NCBI GenBank assembly: GCA_019243635.1
Contig: JAFAUB010000134.1
Coordinates: forward strand, 1 to 64,000
DNA from: Pseudonocardiales bacterium
Lineage (GTDB): Bacteria; Actinomycetota; Actinomycetes; Mycobacteriales; Pseudonocardiaceae
DNA length: 64,000 bases
Reading direction: 5' to 3'
The translations under genes and the position numbers were made by a program. Shown piece after piece: positions 8,445 through 17,275 of the stretch. The notes under the pieces are model-generated. The model made no database searches, was not told the origin of the DNA, and saw only the letters and a list, made by a program, of their open reading frames with translations. Each line of letters begins with the position of its first letter. The stretch's first letter is position 1.

Positions 8445-9007
8445 GACAGTATCCGGGCAGCCATCGCGCATATCCGTGGACTGACCGGAGCAGAGCCGGT
8501 GAGTCTGCTCGGTACCAGCTTCGCCGGCGACATCACCGGTTGTTTCGCGGCCAAGTGTCCAGGACTGCTGACCCGCCTGGTCATGCTCAACCCGCTGCTG
8601 AACTACAAAAAGCGCTTCGTCGACGACAAACCCTACTGGTCCCATGATCAGATCCATGAAGGGGCAGGTCGCGAGCTGACGGAGCAGGGTTCGTGGCCCA
8701 CTCTCCGGCCTTCAAGCTCGGTCGGTCGTTGCTGAACGAGGTATTCTGGTTTCTGCCGCACACGACGCTCAGTGAGGTTACCGTGCCGACACTCATTGTG
8801 CACGGTACCAAGGACACCTTTGTCTCCGTTGAGTCCTCCCGCGCTGCCGCTGCTCAGCTGGCTTGCGAGCATAAGCTGGTGGAGATCGACGGTGCCCAGC
8901 ACGGTTTTACGGTCCATGATGACCCGCGGTATCGCGACCCGCGAACCCAGGAGTGGCAGGCGTTCGTCATCGGTGCCGTGACCGAGTGGTTCATGACTGG
9001 CACCTGA
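8445..9007 (+). pseudogene. Alpha/beta-hydrolase, 5'-truncated and frameshifted
   Basis: The frame opening after a stop at 8442 encodes a segment with the nucleophile elbow GTSFAG (8511-8528). It then loses frame at the G-run 8687-8689, where one missing base separates ...ELTEQG from VAHSPAFKLGRSLL. The second frame continues to 9007 with PTLIVHGTKDTFV (catalytic Asp region) and DGAQHGF (catalytic His region). The N-terminal strands expected before the nucleophile are absent. The order of motifs fits a serine hydrolase whose gene has decayed. Sequencing error could explain the frameshift but not the missing 5' end. Confidence 0.65.
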
Positions 9008-9215
9008 GTTGCACTGCTCGCTACGAGAGCACTGCCTCCCGTAACTCACGTACGGCCGCACGGCGCGCCCACGGCTTGAGCGTGGCAAGCACCTTAGTGA
9101 GTTCGCGCACGGTGCGTTGCCGACAACTCGTCGAGCGCAAGAGTTCTCGACTCCAGTTGCAACAGCACAGATCGACCATCCACTACTGCTGGCGGCAAGA
9201 CCCGTTGCGTTCGGG

Positions 9216-10373
9216 TCAGAACGTCCATTGGCCGATCGCGTACCGCCACATCAGCCACCCCTGGAGCGTCGCACCGGCGAAGACGAGAGGGACGAGCACC
9301 GGGAGTGGGCGACTGAGCCGTGCGCCGACCATGAAGAGCGGATACAGGGCGAGCAGGTAGCGGGGGAGACTGATCAACCACGATGACGACAGGATGAGGA
9401 TGAAGGCCGTCCATCCGTACAGCGTATCCGGCAGTCGCAGGCGCCGTATTCCAAGGCCGAGGAGCGGCAACGCGACGAGAGCTCCCGCGAGGCGCCCGCT
9501 GTATATGAAGGTGAATATGGAGTCGTTGCCTCCCGCCACGAGTGCCACGATCGCCTCCCGCACCGGCTGCCAGGGCGGCGCGGCCTGGTTGGACCAGTGC
9601 GTACGCTGTACCTCAAGAAACCACAGTGGGTTGCCGTAGACGATCTGGTTGATCGTCAGGTACGTCAGGAGACCTGCCGCGGCGAAAGAGACCCAGGCCA
9701 GCCTGCGGACACTATCGCGTATAGCCGCCCTTCTGGCGAATACCTCGGCGAGCAGGGCCGGCGCCAGCGCGACACCCACCACACGCGTGCCTGTCGCGAG
9801 AGCGCCGGCCACTCCGGCCCCCGCCCAGGCGCCGGTGCGCGCGGCATAGACGGAGGCGAGTACGGCGAAGAGGAACAGCGCCTCGCTGAATGGTGCGGCG
9901 AGGAAGTACGCGGTAGGGAAGGAGAAAAGCAGGAGCACCGCCCGCCATGCCGTCTCCTCGTCAGCGTCGAGGGCGACGAGCCTGAAGAGGAAATATCCCG
10001 CTCCCACGCTTGCCGCGAAGGACACGACGAGCGCCGAGAGCACGAGGTCCCGCAGAGCGAAAGCGACGATGTGCACCGCAAGAGGGAAGAACGGGAAGAA
10101 CACGATGAAGAACGGGTCGTCGGTGTTGGGTGGTGGCGAGGACTGGACGTATCCGACCTCGGCGAGCCGGAGGAGATGGGGCGCGTCCCACCGGTTCCAC
10201 AGCTCGAGCGCGTTCGTCCACACCGGCTGGTTATGCACAGCGAGTGAGCCCAGGCCGATGGCCTCAAGCCCGATGCGGATGCCGGCGCAGAGCAGCGCGA
10301 GACGCCCGAGCAGACTCGGGGTGGGGGTGGGCACCCGGGGATGATAGGGACGCGCGGGGGACGACCGGGCCAT
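9216..10373 (-). CDS. PIG-V-like GT-C mannosyltransferase
   Basis: This 385-aa membrane protein has about nine hydrophobic helices. The first loop carries the PIG-V-type motif LWNRWDAPHLLRLAEVGY, with a conserved acidic residue after the first helix, followed by FFPFFPL and later LEVQRTHWSNQ. Family members use polyprenyl- or dolichyl-phosphate-mannose to mannosylate a lipid or glycan on the outer face of the membrane. The preceding glycosylation genes suggest it draws on the same lipid-linked sugar pool. The gene stands alone, read leftward. Confidence 0.7.
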   Translation of the reverse strand: MARSSPARPYHPRVPTPTPSLLGRLALLCAGIRIGLEAIGLGSLAVHNQPVWTNALELWNRWDAPHLLRLAEVGYVQSSPPPNTDDPFFIVFFPFFPLAVHIVAFALRDLVLSALVVSFAASVGAGYFLFRLVALDADEETAWRAVLLLFSFPTAYFLAAPFSEALFLFAVLASVYAARTGAWAGAGVAGALATGTRVVGVALAPALLAEVFARRAAIRDSVRRLAWVSFAAAGLLTYLTINQIVYGNPLWFLEVQRTHWSNQAAPPWQPVREAIVALVAGGNDSIFTFIYSGRLAGALVALPLLGLGIRRLRLPDTLYGWTAFILILSSSWLISLPRYLLALYPLFMVGARLSRPLPVLVPLVFAGATLQGWLMWRYAIGQWTF

Positions 10374-10457
10374 GGTGCGCTGAACGTTGGGTGGCCGGCT
10401 GCCGTACAGGAGCCCCCCAGCCGGCGCCGCTCTCGGCCACCGATGAGGGTCCGTGAC

Positions 10458-10862
10458 CTACAGCGGTGGCTTCTCGGGGAACACCCGGTTGACGTTGGTG
10501 ACATAGCGACCACCGCTGATGTCGCCGGGCACGACCAGCCGCGGACCGTCGGCATCCAGTGGGTTGCCGTCCTCGCTGGTCGCCAGGAGCACGTTCTTGT
10601 TCTCGAAGCTCGGGTCGATCTCACCGTAGGCCCCCAGCGCTCGGTAACCGCCGGTCGCGCTCACGCTGACATAGTGGCGCAGCTTGTCGTTCTTGATCGC
10701 TGGGTCGAACTGTGGGGCCGCCTGGGGATCACGTCCACCAGCAGGGGACCGACGAAGACGTGACTCTCGGAGCCGTGAGGGCCCTTGAATGTCACGTTCA
10801 CCGTCTTGGACGGCAGCGCCCGCAGGCTGGCCACATCCAGGATCTGAGGTCGCGTGACGTGG
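10458..10862 (-). pseudogene. Molybdopterin-dependent oxidoreductase, truncated and frameshifted
   Basis: Read leftward, one frame (about 10862-10730) encodes RPQILDVASLRALPSKTV and a GPLLVDVI segment. The reading then shifts near 10722-10735 to a frame encoding KLRHYVSVSATGGYRALGAY, LLATSEDGNPL and GPRLVVPGDISGGRYV, ending at 10458. The order fits the compact oxidoreductase molybdopterin-binding (sulfite-oxidase-like) fold. The expected export signal is not visible upstream, so the 5' end may also be lost. Loss of function is inferred from the frameshift. Confidence 0.6.
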
Positions 10863-11250
10863 CACACCACCGCGCCACCACCCCGGAGCTGGTGATGGGT
10901 TCGACACGGTGGGCCACGGGTGCCGGCGAAGACCGGCCCGTGCTCGTTCTCGCGCCGCATCAGAGGGGTGCCTCGCTCTCCGGCGCTCACCCGTGCCGGC
11001 GCGGCTCCGGGTCGACAGCCCTGTCCGCACGTGGTCCCCCGGGCACTTTCCGTGGTTTTCCCTAGACGGGTCCTGTGTGCGAATAAGCACTGGGAGTGAT
11101 TCACCGGAATGCCGCGCTGAGTGAGCCCCTCACACGTCGTGTACCGGCGCAAGAACAGATGCACTCTATTATGCTCATGCTACGTCGTTTGGGGTGTTTC
11201 GGCCGCTCCGGTGGGTGGTCGGCCGGCCGGAGCCCAGGGAAAGGTGGGAT
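10863..11250. other. Intergenic stretch before the DUF397 gene
   Basis: No supported coding frame. It holds an AT-richer patch with TATTAT at 11167-11172 that could serve as a -10 element for the gene at 11251, but no convincing -35 was seen. Confidence 0.4.
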
Positions 11251-11487
11251 ATGCCTCACGTTACGGACGGTATGCCGGCCACCCCGCTGTGGGGGGCCGG
11301 GTGGACGAAGAGTAGTCACAGCAACCCTCATGGGAACTGTGTGGAAGTCGCGGAGCTGACCGGTGGGAGGATCGCCGTGCGCGACTCCCGGTACCCGGGA
11401 GGCCCCACCCTGGTCTGCGCCCGCGCCGAGATGGCCGCGTTCGTTCAGGCCCTGAAGGAGGGTGAGTTCGACGAGATGACCGGATGA
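11251..11487 (+). CDS. DUF397 domain protein
   Basis: This 78-aa protein has the standard DUF397 pattern: WTKSSHSNPHGNCVEVAEL, then GGRIAVRDSRYPGGPTL and an AAFVQALKEGEFD tail. DUF397 proteins are abundant in actinomycetes and nearly always pair with an XRE/DUF5753 regulator, as here with the gene 107 bp downstream; by analogy with toxin-antitoxin pairs and BldB they probably modulate it. ATG 11251 has AAGGTGGG just upstream and trims an unlikely 19-residue extension. Confidence 0.85.
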   Translation: MPHVTDGMPATPLWGAGWTKSSHSNPHGNCVEVAELTGGRIAVRDSRYPGGPTLVCARAEMAAFVQALKEGEFDEMTG

Positions 11488-11593
11488 TCCCTCGGTCCGG
11501 CTCGGTCCGGGACACGGAACCTCCGCCGGGGTTTCGGGTGGCCTGACAACCGTCTAGGGTGAGGCCATCCGTAGTGCTTCACTCCCAGGAGGA

Positions 11594-12496
11594 ATGGTGA
11601 GGGCGGCTCGGTCGGACCATGATTCGGTCAGCGGTCACGCTCAGGTGGGGCCGCAGGGACCGACCGCGCTGCGTATCGTGTTGGGCAATCAGCTGCGTCA
11701 GCTCCGTGAAGCGAGCCGAATTACCACCGGAGCCGCTGGCCAGGCGATTCGGGCGTCCCATGCCAAGATCAGCCGCATGGAGCTGGGGCGGGTCGGCTTC
11801 AAGGAGCGTGACGTGGCGGATCTGCTCACCCTCTACGGCATTACCGACGAACAGGAGCGAGGAGCGTTCCTGGCGCTGGCCCGGCGGTCCAACGTGCCCG
11901 GTTGGTGGCACCACTACAGCGACGTCCTGCCGAGCTGGTTTGAGATGTACCTGGGCCTGGAGCAGGCCAGCTCCGTCATCCGCACCTATGAGCCCCAGCT
12001 CGTACCCGGTCTGCTGCAGACTCAGGAGGGCGCTCGGGCCGTTATCCTGCTCGGCAACGCCGGCGAGTCCGCCGACGATATCGACCGCCGGGTCGCACTG
12101 CGGATGAAACGTCAGAGAGTTCTCACCCAACCTGGGGCGCCCAGCCTGTGGGCGGTGGTCGACGAAGCGTCACTATGGCGGCTTGACGGGCGTTCGGCGA
12201 TGCAGGAGCAGATCCGGCATCTGATCGAGATGGCCGAGCTCCCCAACGTCACACTTCAGGTGATGCCGTTCTATTCCGGGGCGCACGCGGCGGTGGGTGG
12301 TCCGTTCACGATCCTGCGTTTCTCCGAACCCGATCTACCGGACATCGTTTACCTCGAACAGCTGACCAGTGCCCTCTATCTCGACAAGGACCATGATGTC
12401 CAGCACTACCTGATGGTCATGGACCGCCTGTGTGTCCAGGCGAAACATCCCGCCGAGACGATCAGGTTCCTGAGCAGTACCCTCAAGGAGATCTGA
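11594..12496 (+). CDS. XRE-family regulator with Scr1-type (DUF5753) ligand domain
   Basis: The 300-aa product has an N-terminal helix-turn-helix (about 28-80, including LRQLREASRITTGAAGQ and ISRMELGR). The DUF5753 region follows, with PGLLQTQEGARAV and VDEASLWR and a C-terminal PFTILRFSEPDLPDIVYLE segment. These regulators pair with small DUF397 proteins and often control antibiotic production or sporulation. A strong AGGAGG (11587-11592) precedes ATG 11594 and GTG 11597; spacing slightly favours GTG. Together with 11251-11487 it forms a typical two-gene module. Confidence 0.9.
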   Translation: MVRAARSDHDSVSGHAQVGPQGPTALRIVLGNQLRQLREASRITTGAAGQAIRASHAKISRMELGRVGFKERDVADLLTLYGITDEQERGAFLALARRSNVPGWWHHYSDVLPSWFEMYLGLEQASSVIRTYEPQLVPGLLQTQEGARAVILLGNAGESADDIDRRVALRMKRQRVLTQPGAPSLWAVVDEASLWRLDGRSAMQEQIRHLIEMAELPNVTLQVMPFYSGAHAAVGGPFTILRFSEPDLPDIVYLEQLTSALYLDKDHDVQHYLMVMDRLCVQAKHPAETIRFLSSTLKEI

Positions 12497-12534
12497 ATGC
12501 GCCGCAGCCCCTACCGTGGCTGTCGCCGGTGACC

Positions 12535-13060
12535 GGGACGGGGCTCGCCGGTCGCGGCTCAGCGCGCCCAGACGGCGCGGCTGCTGATCGAGACGAGCTC
12601 GCTGCCGATGAGTGACGTCGCTTTCGCCGCGGGCTTCGCCAGCGTGCGGACGTTCAACGAGACCGTGCTCGATGTCTTCGCCCTCGCTCCGACCGAGCTG
12701 CGAGCTCGAGCCGCACACAGGCACCCGCCGGCCACGTCCGGATCTCTGGTGCTGCGGCTGCCGTTCCGCGCGGCGAGGTCGATCTCGGCCCCGCGAGCGA
12801 CTGGTACGAGGCTCACGCCCAGCTCGCGCGCCTTCCCGGCATCGGCCCTGGACCATCGAGACGATCGCGGTGCGCGCTCTCGGCGACCCGGACGCCTTCG
12901 TGCCCGCAGACCTGGGAGTCCGGCGCGCCGCCCGGGACCTCTGCCCGCGACCGCCGAGGGGCTGACCGGCCGCGCCACCGCGTGGCGGCCCTGGCGCGCC
13001 TATCCCGTGCAGTACCTGTGGGCGACCTGCGACCATGCCATGAACCGGCTACCGGCCTGA
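12535..13060 (+). pseudogene. Ada/AlkA-type DNA repair gene remnant (AraC HTH plus 3-methyladenine glycosylase)
   Basis: The first part encodes AQRAQTARLLIETSSLPMSDV and AFAAGFASVRTFNETV, the AraC-type helix-turn-helix found in Ada-AlkA fusions, then LVLRLPFRA. The end of AlkA is recognisable in two frames: WTIETIAVRALGDPDAFVPA (around 12852-12911) and ATAWRPWRAYPVQYLWATCD (to about 13040). The catalytic helix-hairpin-helix core between them is deleted and the frames do not join. It lies directly before an intact ogt, the usual adaptive-response arrangement, so this organism has lost the Ada/AlkA arm at this locus. Confidence 0.75.
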
Positions 13061-13074
13061 CGAAAGGACCACTC

Positions 13075-13608
13075 GTGGACCATCGCGTACATACCGTGGT
13101 GGACAGCCCCGTCGGCACGCTCACTCTGATAGCTGCGGACGGCCGTCTCACCGGCCTCTATATGGACCGGCAGCGGCACCGGCCGCCGGTGGAGACGTTC
13201 GGCGAGCCGGACCCCACGCCGTTCACGGAGGTGGTCAGGCAGCTGGAGGAGTACTTCGCGGGGCACCGCACCGAGTTCGACCTACCGATCACGCTCACCG
13301 GCACCCCGTTCCAGCGCACCGTGTGGGCGGCTCTGCGGGAGATCCCTTACGGCGAGACAGCGTCCTACGGCCGGCTCGCCGAGCGGATCGGACGTCGCGG
13401 TGGCGCCCGGGCGGTCGGCCTCGCCAACGGCCGCAACCCCATCGGCATCATCGTGCCCTGTCACCGCGTCGTGGGGACCACCGGTGACCTCACCGGCTAC
13501 GGCGGCGGCCTGGAACGCAAGCGCCATCTGCTCAGCTTCGAGCGACACAGTCCCGCACGAACCTGTAAGCCGTATGAGACGGTTCCCCGCATGGGATGGT
13601 CGGGGTAA
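13075..13608 (+). CDS. ogt: Methylated-DNA--protein-cysteine S-methyltransferase
   Basis: This 177-aa suicide repair protein transfers the methyl group from O6-methylguanine to its own cysteine. The active-site motif IVPCHRVVG is present (Cys about 129). The preceding helix-turn-helix reads PYGETASYGRLAERIG with the RAVGLANGRNP recognition helix. GTG 13075 is chosen because GAAAGGA precedes it by about six bases, and it gives the expected N-terminus (VDSPVGTLTL). The C-terminus is about ten residues longer than usual. It follows the broken Ada/AlkA gene, so it may be the only alkyl-guanine repair activity left here. Confidence 0.92.
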   Translation: MDHRVHTVVDSPVGTLTLIAADGRLTGLYMDRQRHRPPVETFGEPDPTPFTEVVRQLEEYFAGHRTEFDLPITLTGTPFQRTVWAALREIPYGETASYGRLAERIGRRGGARAVGLANGRNPIGIIVPCHRVVGTTGDLTGYGGGLERKRHLLSFERHSPARTCKPYETVPRMGWSG

Positions 13609-13663
13609 GCTACGGGCCCCTCCCGTCGGACTTGCGCGGGGTGACGAAGCTGAAGGGTTGCGG

Positions 13664-15157
13664 TTGTTCGAGCTGAGAGACGTGTTGCGGGCTACCCGCG
13701 CTCGAGTGCGACAATGTGGACCCACCGGTTTCACCCAGGCGGTGATCAGCAGCAGGAGCGCCGAGGAGGGCTCCCTGTTCGTCGCTCTTCCTGGGGAGAC
13801 ACGGGACGGGCACGACTACGTTCGTGACGCCATTGGTGGTGGAGCTGTCGGTGTTCTCGTCAGCCGGGAGGTGGACGTCCCACCCGGCGTCACTGTGATC
13901 GAGACACCCGATACGCTGCGAGCACTCCAAGACCTTGCGGGTGCGTTACGGCGACGATACGGTCCGCGGGTCGTCGCCATCACCGGTAGCGCGGGAAAGA
14001 CTACCACGAAGGACATGGTCGCCCATGTCCTGCGGTCGAGGTTCGAGGTGTTGAGGAGCCCGGGAAGCCACAATAACCACCTGGGCGTGCCGTTGACCCT
14101 CTCGTCGCTGGGGCCCGCGCATTCCCATGCCGTTATCGAGGTGGGCACCAACCATAAAGGCGAGGTCGGTAGGCTCGCCGCGCTCGTCACCCCGGACGTC
14201 GGTGTCGTCACCAACGTGGGGTACGCCCACATCGGTAATTTCGGCAGCCAACAGGAGATCGCGATGGAGAAGGTGAGCCTCTTTGATCACGTCCCCGTCG
14301 GTGGCGCTTGCGTCATCAACGGGGACGACGCGCTTCTCGGCGCTGTGACCGAGCGGTCCCTCACTGGATCCGGGAAGCGGTGCGTCTCAGTGGGTTTCAG
14401 TGCTCGCAACGACGTCTGGGCAGAATCGGTCACGCGGTGCGAGAATGGCATGTCGGGTGTGGTCAGGCACGCGGGGGAGTCTGCGGGTTTCTTTGTGGGT
14501 GTTGTCGGTCGCCATTTCGTGTACTCCGCTCTGCTGGCGATAGCGGTGGGCCTTGAGAACGGGATCCACCTGGAAAGCGGCACTGAGGCCTTGAGGTCTT
14601 TCGTCCCGCCCTCGGGTAGGTCGACACTGGTTCGGCTGCGGCCGGACCTGGTGGTCCTCGACGACAGCCACAACGCGAGCCCCGACGCGGTGCTCGCCGC
14701 GCTCAGTCTGCTGGCGGAGCTACCGGGGAAGGTAAAGGTGGCGGTCCTGGGTGAGATGCGGGAGCTGGGACAGCAGACAGCGGAGCTACATGCCCTGGTG
14801 GGAGCGAGGGCCGCCGCTGTGGCGTCCCATCTGGTCACGGTCGGCCCGGATGGCGAGCTGATGACCGCCGCTGCTTTAGGCGGAGGCTTGGACGCGAGCA
14901 ATACGTGGTGCGTCCCCTCCGCTGGGGACGCGCTGCGCCTGGTGCAGCGGATACTCGCCGGCACCACCGACGCCTCGGCGGTCCTCGTGAAGGGAGCGCG
15001 GTTCACGCACATGGAAAGGGTGAGTTTGGGCCTGGGCGGGAGGAACGTCGGCTGTGGGCTCGGGGACTGCCGGCTGTACATCCACTGCTCCACCTGCCCT
15101 CAGCTGGAGGGCGGTGGTGAAGCCCGACTGTGTGTGAGTAGCCGCCCGACGAGCTGA
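13664..15157 (+). CDS. MurF-like Mur ligase with an unusual Cys-containing tail
   Basis: This ATP-dependent amide ligase has the Mur ligase P-loop ITGSAGKTTTK (about 106-116), SHNNHLGVPLTL, EVGTNHKGE and NVGYAHIGNFG motifs. A C-terminal domain follows with LDDSHNASPDAVLAAL, AVLGEMRELG and VLVKGARFTHME. Order and length fit MurF, which adds D-Ala-D-Ala to UDP-MurNAc-tripeptide. TTG 13664 is chosen because GAAGGG precedes it by six bases. After the usual end the protein carries an extra 50 residues with four cysteines and a histidine (CGLGDCRLYIHCSTCP), resembling a metal or disulfide knot. The gene is solitary, outside a dcw cluster, so it may be a specialised paralogue. Confidence 0.75.
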   Translation: MFELRDVLRATRARVRQCGPTGFTQAVISSRSAEEGSLFVALPGETRDGHDYVRDAIGGGAVGVLVSREVDVPPGVTVIETPDTLRALQDLAGALRRRYGPRVVAITGSAGKTTTKDMVAHVLRSRFEVLRSPGSHNNHLGVPLTLSSLGPAHSHAVIEVGTNHKGEVGRLAALVTPDVGVVTNVGYAHIGNFGSQQEIAMEKVSLFDHVPVGGACVINGDDALLGAVTERSLTGSGKRCVSVGFSARNDVWAESVTRCENGMSGVVRHAGESAGFFVGVVGRHFVYSALLAIAVGLENGIHLESGTEALRSFVPPSGRSTLVRLRPDLVVLDDSHNASPDAVLAALSLLAELPGKVKVAVLGEMRELGQQTAELHALVGARAAAVASHLVTVGPDGELMTAAALGGGLDASNTWCVPSAGDALRLVQRILAGTTDASAVLVKGARFTHMERVSLGLGGRNVGCGLGDCRLYIHCSTCPQLEGGGEARLCVSSRPTS

Positions 15158-15254
15158 CCACCGGCGATGACCGTGACTGTATCTCGGGGGCCCTGCGGGT
15201 GACGCCGCCACCTTGAGGCCGCCACCTGAGGCCGCATGCATGCCCTGCGGGCTC

Positions 15255-15300
15255 GCTCCGGGAGCGCGGGATGGCCCCGGGCGGCCCGCGCTCCCGGAGC
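15255..15300. terminator. Bidirectional hairpin terminator
   Basis: Two perfect 16-bp arms, 15255-15270 and 15285-15300, flank a 14-base loop between the convergent MurF-like gene and the stress-protein gene. The stem is GC-rich with no strong U-tract, as is common in high-GC actinomycetes. Confidence 0.75.
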
Positions 15301-15305
15301 ACCTG

Positions 15306-15824
15306 TCAGGCCGTCGAGGTGACCAGGTCCTCGTGGTGCTCGACCTCAAGGGGGGTCGTGTGCTCCTGGAGCATTCGGGCGTCGGAGGGCTGCGCCTGGT
15401 GCCGCAGCACGAGGTAGCTCCCCGCCTCCAGGTGACGGCTGTACTTGGGTACGTGCTTCTTGGCGATGAAGTGCCCCAGTACCGCGCCCACCCCTCCGCC
15501 GGCCGCAGCTCCCTCGGCGGCGGCGAGCGCTCCCGCGGCCAGCGGGCCCAGCACCACCAGCGCGCCCACGCCGGGCACGAACAGCAGCGCGGCTCCGGTC
15601 AGCACACCGAACAGCCCACCCACCCACGCGCCGCTCTTCGCTCCCGTCTTGGCCACATCCCCCGTGGTGACGAAGCCGTGGACCTGCGTCTCACTGTGCA
15701 GATCCTGGCCCACGATCGACACCTGCTCGGCCGGCACCCCCTGCTCCAGCAGGGTGCGCACCGCCTCCTCGGCGTCCTTCATCGACTCGTACACACCCAC
15801 CACCGCATCCGTCGACTCGCTCAT
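15306..15824 (-). CDS. General-stress-protein-like membrane protein
   Basis: The 172-aa protein begins with an alpha/beta N-terminal module like that of general stress protein 17M (VVGVYESMKDAEEAVRTLLE, EQVSIVGQDL). Two adjacent Gly/Ala-rich hydrophobic segments (about 65-115) follow, then a short charged C-terminal part. Related proteins appear under envelope or osmotic stress; their biochemical role is unknown. A GAAGGGA lies about ten bases before the ATG. The gene faces the MurF-like gene across a shared terminator and precedes a DUF3618 gene on the same strand. Confidence 0.7.
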   Translation of the reverse strand: MSESTDAVVGVYESMKDAEEAVRTLLEQGVPAEQVSIVGQDLHSETQVHGFVTTGDVAKTGAKSGAWVGGLFGVLTGAALLFVPGVGALVVLGPLAAGALAAAEGAAAGGGVGAVLGHFIAKKHVPKYSRHLEAGSYLVLRHQAQPSDARMLQEHTTPLEVEHHEDLVTSTA

Positions 15825-15961
15825 GCGCCGAACCGTCCCTTCTCGTCGCTCCGTTGTGGATCAGTTGCCTGGTCATGTTCCTACGCTCGTGCGCAACCCG
15901 GTGGCTCCCCCAGCGGACCACAGGCTGGTACGACAGTCTCACCACGGCTGTCTCACCACGG

Positions 15962-16429
15962 CTATCTCCTGCGCCTGGGGAGCAGGCGTCGCAGTACCAC
16001 CAACACCCCCAGCGTGACCGCCGCGGCGGGTATCGGCCGTCGGCGCACCGCCTCCCTCAGGCCTTCGATACGCCCAGCCACCGGTGAAGGGAGCTTCGCC
16101 AGCGCCTGGTGGGTCAGACCCTTCGCCCGCAGTGTCGCCTCGTCGGCCTTGTCCTGCAACGTTTCGGTGCCCTTATGCAGGTGCTGCCTGACCTCGTCCA
16201 CCCTGGCCTGCACGGTTTCCTTGCTCTGGTGCGCCTTGTCCATGACGCGTGCAGGCAGGTCTATCTCCTCTGCCAGCGCTTCGACAGTGTCGGCGAGTTG
16301 CTCACGGGCATGCGCGATGGCCTGGCGAATCTCCCCGGTGGCCCTCCCCGGTGGGGGTTGCGCCGGTTGAGCGGGTTGAGCCGTCCCAGTCGGGGTGGGG
16401 TCGGTGAGCTCAGGTGAGGTGGTACTCAT
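15962..16429 (-). CDS. DUF3618 family protein
   Basis: The 155-aa product has a Pro/Thr-rich N-terminal 30 residues, then the DUF3618 core (IRQAIAHAREQLADTVEALA). A long amphipathic helical stretch with heptad character (about 60-120) and one hydrophobic C-terminal segment ending in Arg repeats (LLPRRRR) follow. Family members are small coiled-coil, membrane-tethered actinobacterial proteins of unknown function, frequently beside phage-shock or stress genes. It may be co-transcribed with the stress protein 138 bp downstream. It is divergent from the response regulator. Confidence 0.75.
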   Translation of the reverse strand: MSTTSPELTDPTPTGTAQPAQPAQPPPGRATGEIRQAIAHAREQLADTVEALAEEIDLPARVMDKAHQSKETVQARVDEVRQHLHKGTETLQDKADEATLRAKGLTHQALAKLPSPVAGRIEGLREAVRRRPIPAAAVTLGVLVVLRRLLPRRRR

Positions 16430-16590
16430 CGGTTGTATCCCTTCTCTGAAGGTCTGTTGTCCGAATGTCGACGCTCATGCTGTAGCACTCAGTTACCCCC
16501 TCTCAACCCTCAGTAAACACCGGGTCCCCACCCCGGGGTCCGGTCGGCGGTCACGAGCACAGGCTGCCAGGGCGCCCTAGTCTGATTGGC

Positions 16591-17244
16591 GTGCCCACTG
16601 TGCTGCTTGTCGAGGACGACGCCGGCATCGCCGAGCCGCTGTCCCGCGCCTTGCAGCGGGAGGGCCACGAGGTGGTGGTGGTCTGTGACGGCCACACCGC
16701 GCTGGCCCGCGCCCAGCAGCCCGAGGTCGACCTGCTGGTGCTCGACCTCGGGCTGCCGGGGATGGATGGTCTGGACGTCTGCCGCCGGCTGCGCCGGGTG
16801 CGCCCCGAGGTCGCGGTGCTGATGCTCACCGCCCGAACCGACGAGGTGGACTTCGTCGTCGGGCTGGACGCGGGCGCTGATGACTACGTGGCGAAGCCGT
16901 TCCGGTTGGCCGAGCTGCTGGCCAGGGTGCGTGCCTTGCTGCGCCGCAGCGCGCCGGATGCGCTGGAGGCCGGTGGGGTGCGGATGGACCTCGCCGGCCA
17001 CCGGGTGCTCATCGAGGGTGCCGAGATCGCGCTGGCGAACAAGGAGTTCGAGCTGCTGCGGGTTCTGCTCTCCCGGCCGGGGCAGGTGGTCAGCCGGGAG
17101 GAGATCCTGCGCGAGGTGTGGAAGGACCTCGAGCACAAGAACTCCAAGACGCTGGATATGCACATGTCATGGCTGCGCCGCAAGATCGGCAGCAGCCGGA
17201 TCGCCACCGTCCGGGGAGTGGGGTTCCGCTTCGACGCGCTGTAG
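16591..17244 (+). CDS. OmpR/PhoB-family response regulator
   Basis: The 217-aa protein has a receiver domain (residues 3-115) with acidic pocket E8-D10, phosphoacceptor D52 in VLDLGLPGMDG, T80 and K102 (AKPF). A winged-helix DNA-binding domain (about 128-217) follows, with ANKEFELLRVLLSRPGQVVS and a recognition-helix region KTLDMHMSWLRRKIG. The start is GTG 16591. The histidine kinase lies 31 bp downstream. Target genes are unknown; the neighbouring stress and GtrA genes are candidates. Confidence 0.93.
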   Translation: MPTVLLVEDDAGIAEPLSRALQREGHEVVVVCDGHTALARAQQPEVDLLVLDLGLPGMDGLDVCRRLRRVRPEVAVLMLTARTDEVDFVVGLDAGADDYVAKPFRLAELLARVRALLRRSAPDALEAGGVRMDLAGHRVLIEGAEIALANKEFELLRVLLSRPGQVVSREEILREVWKDLEHKNSKTLDMHMSWLRRKIGSSRIATVRGVGFRFDAL

Positions 17245-17275
17245 AAAAGCTCGATGACCGGCGTAGCGTTCCGTC

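Noticed and set aside
9021..9116. Short leftward frame ending VLATLKPWARRAAVRELREA
   Set aside because: It looks like the tail of a real protein, but there is no start and no family was recognised, so it was not annotated.
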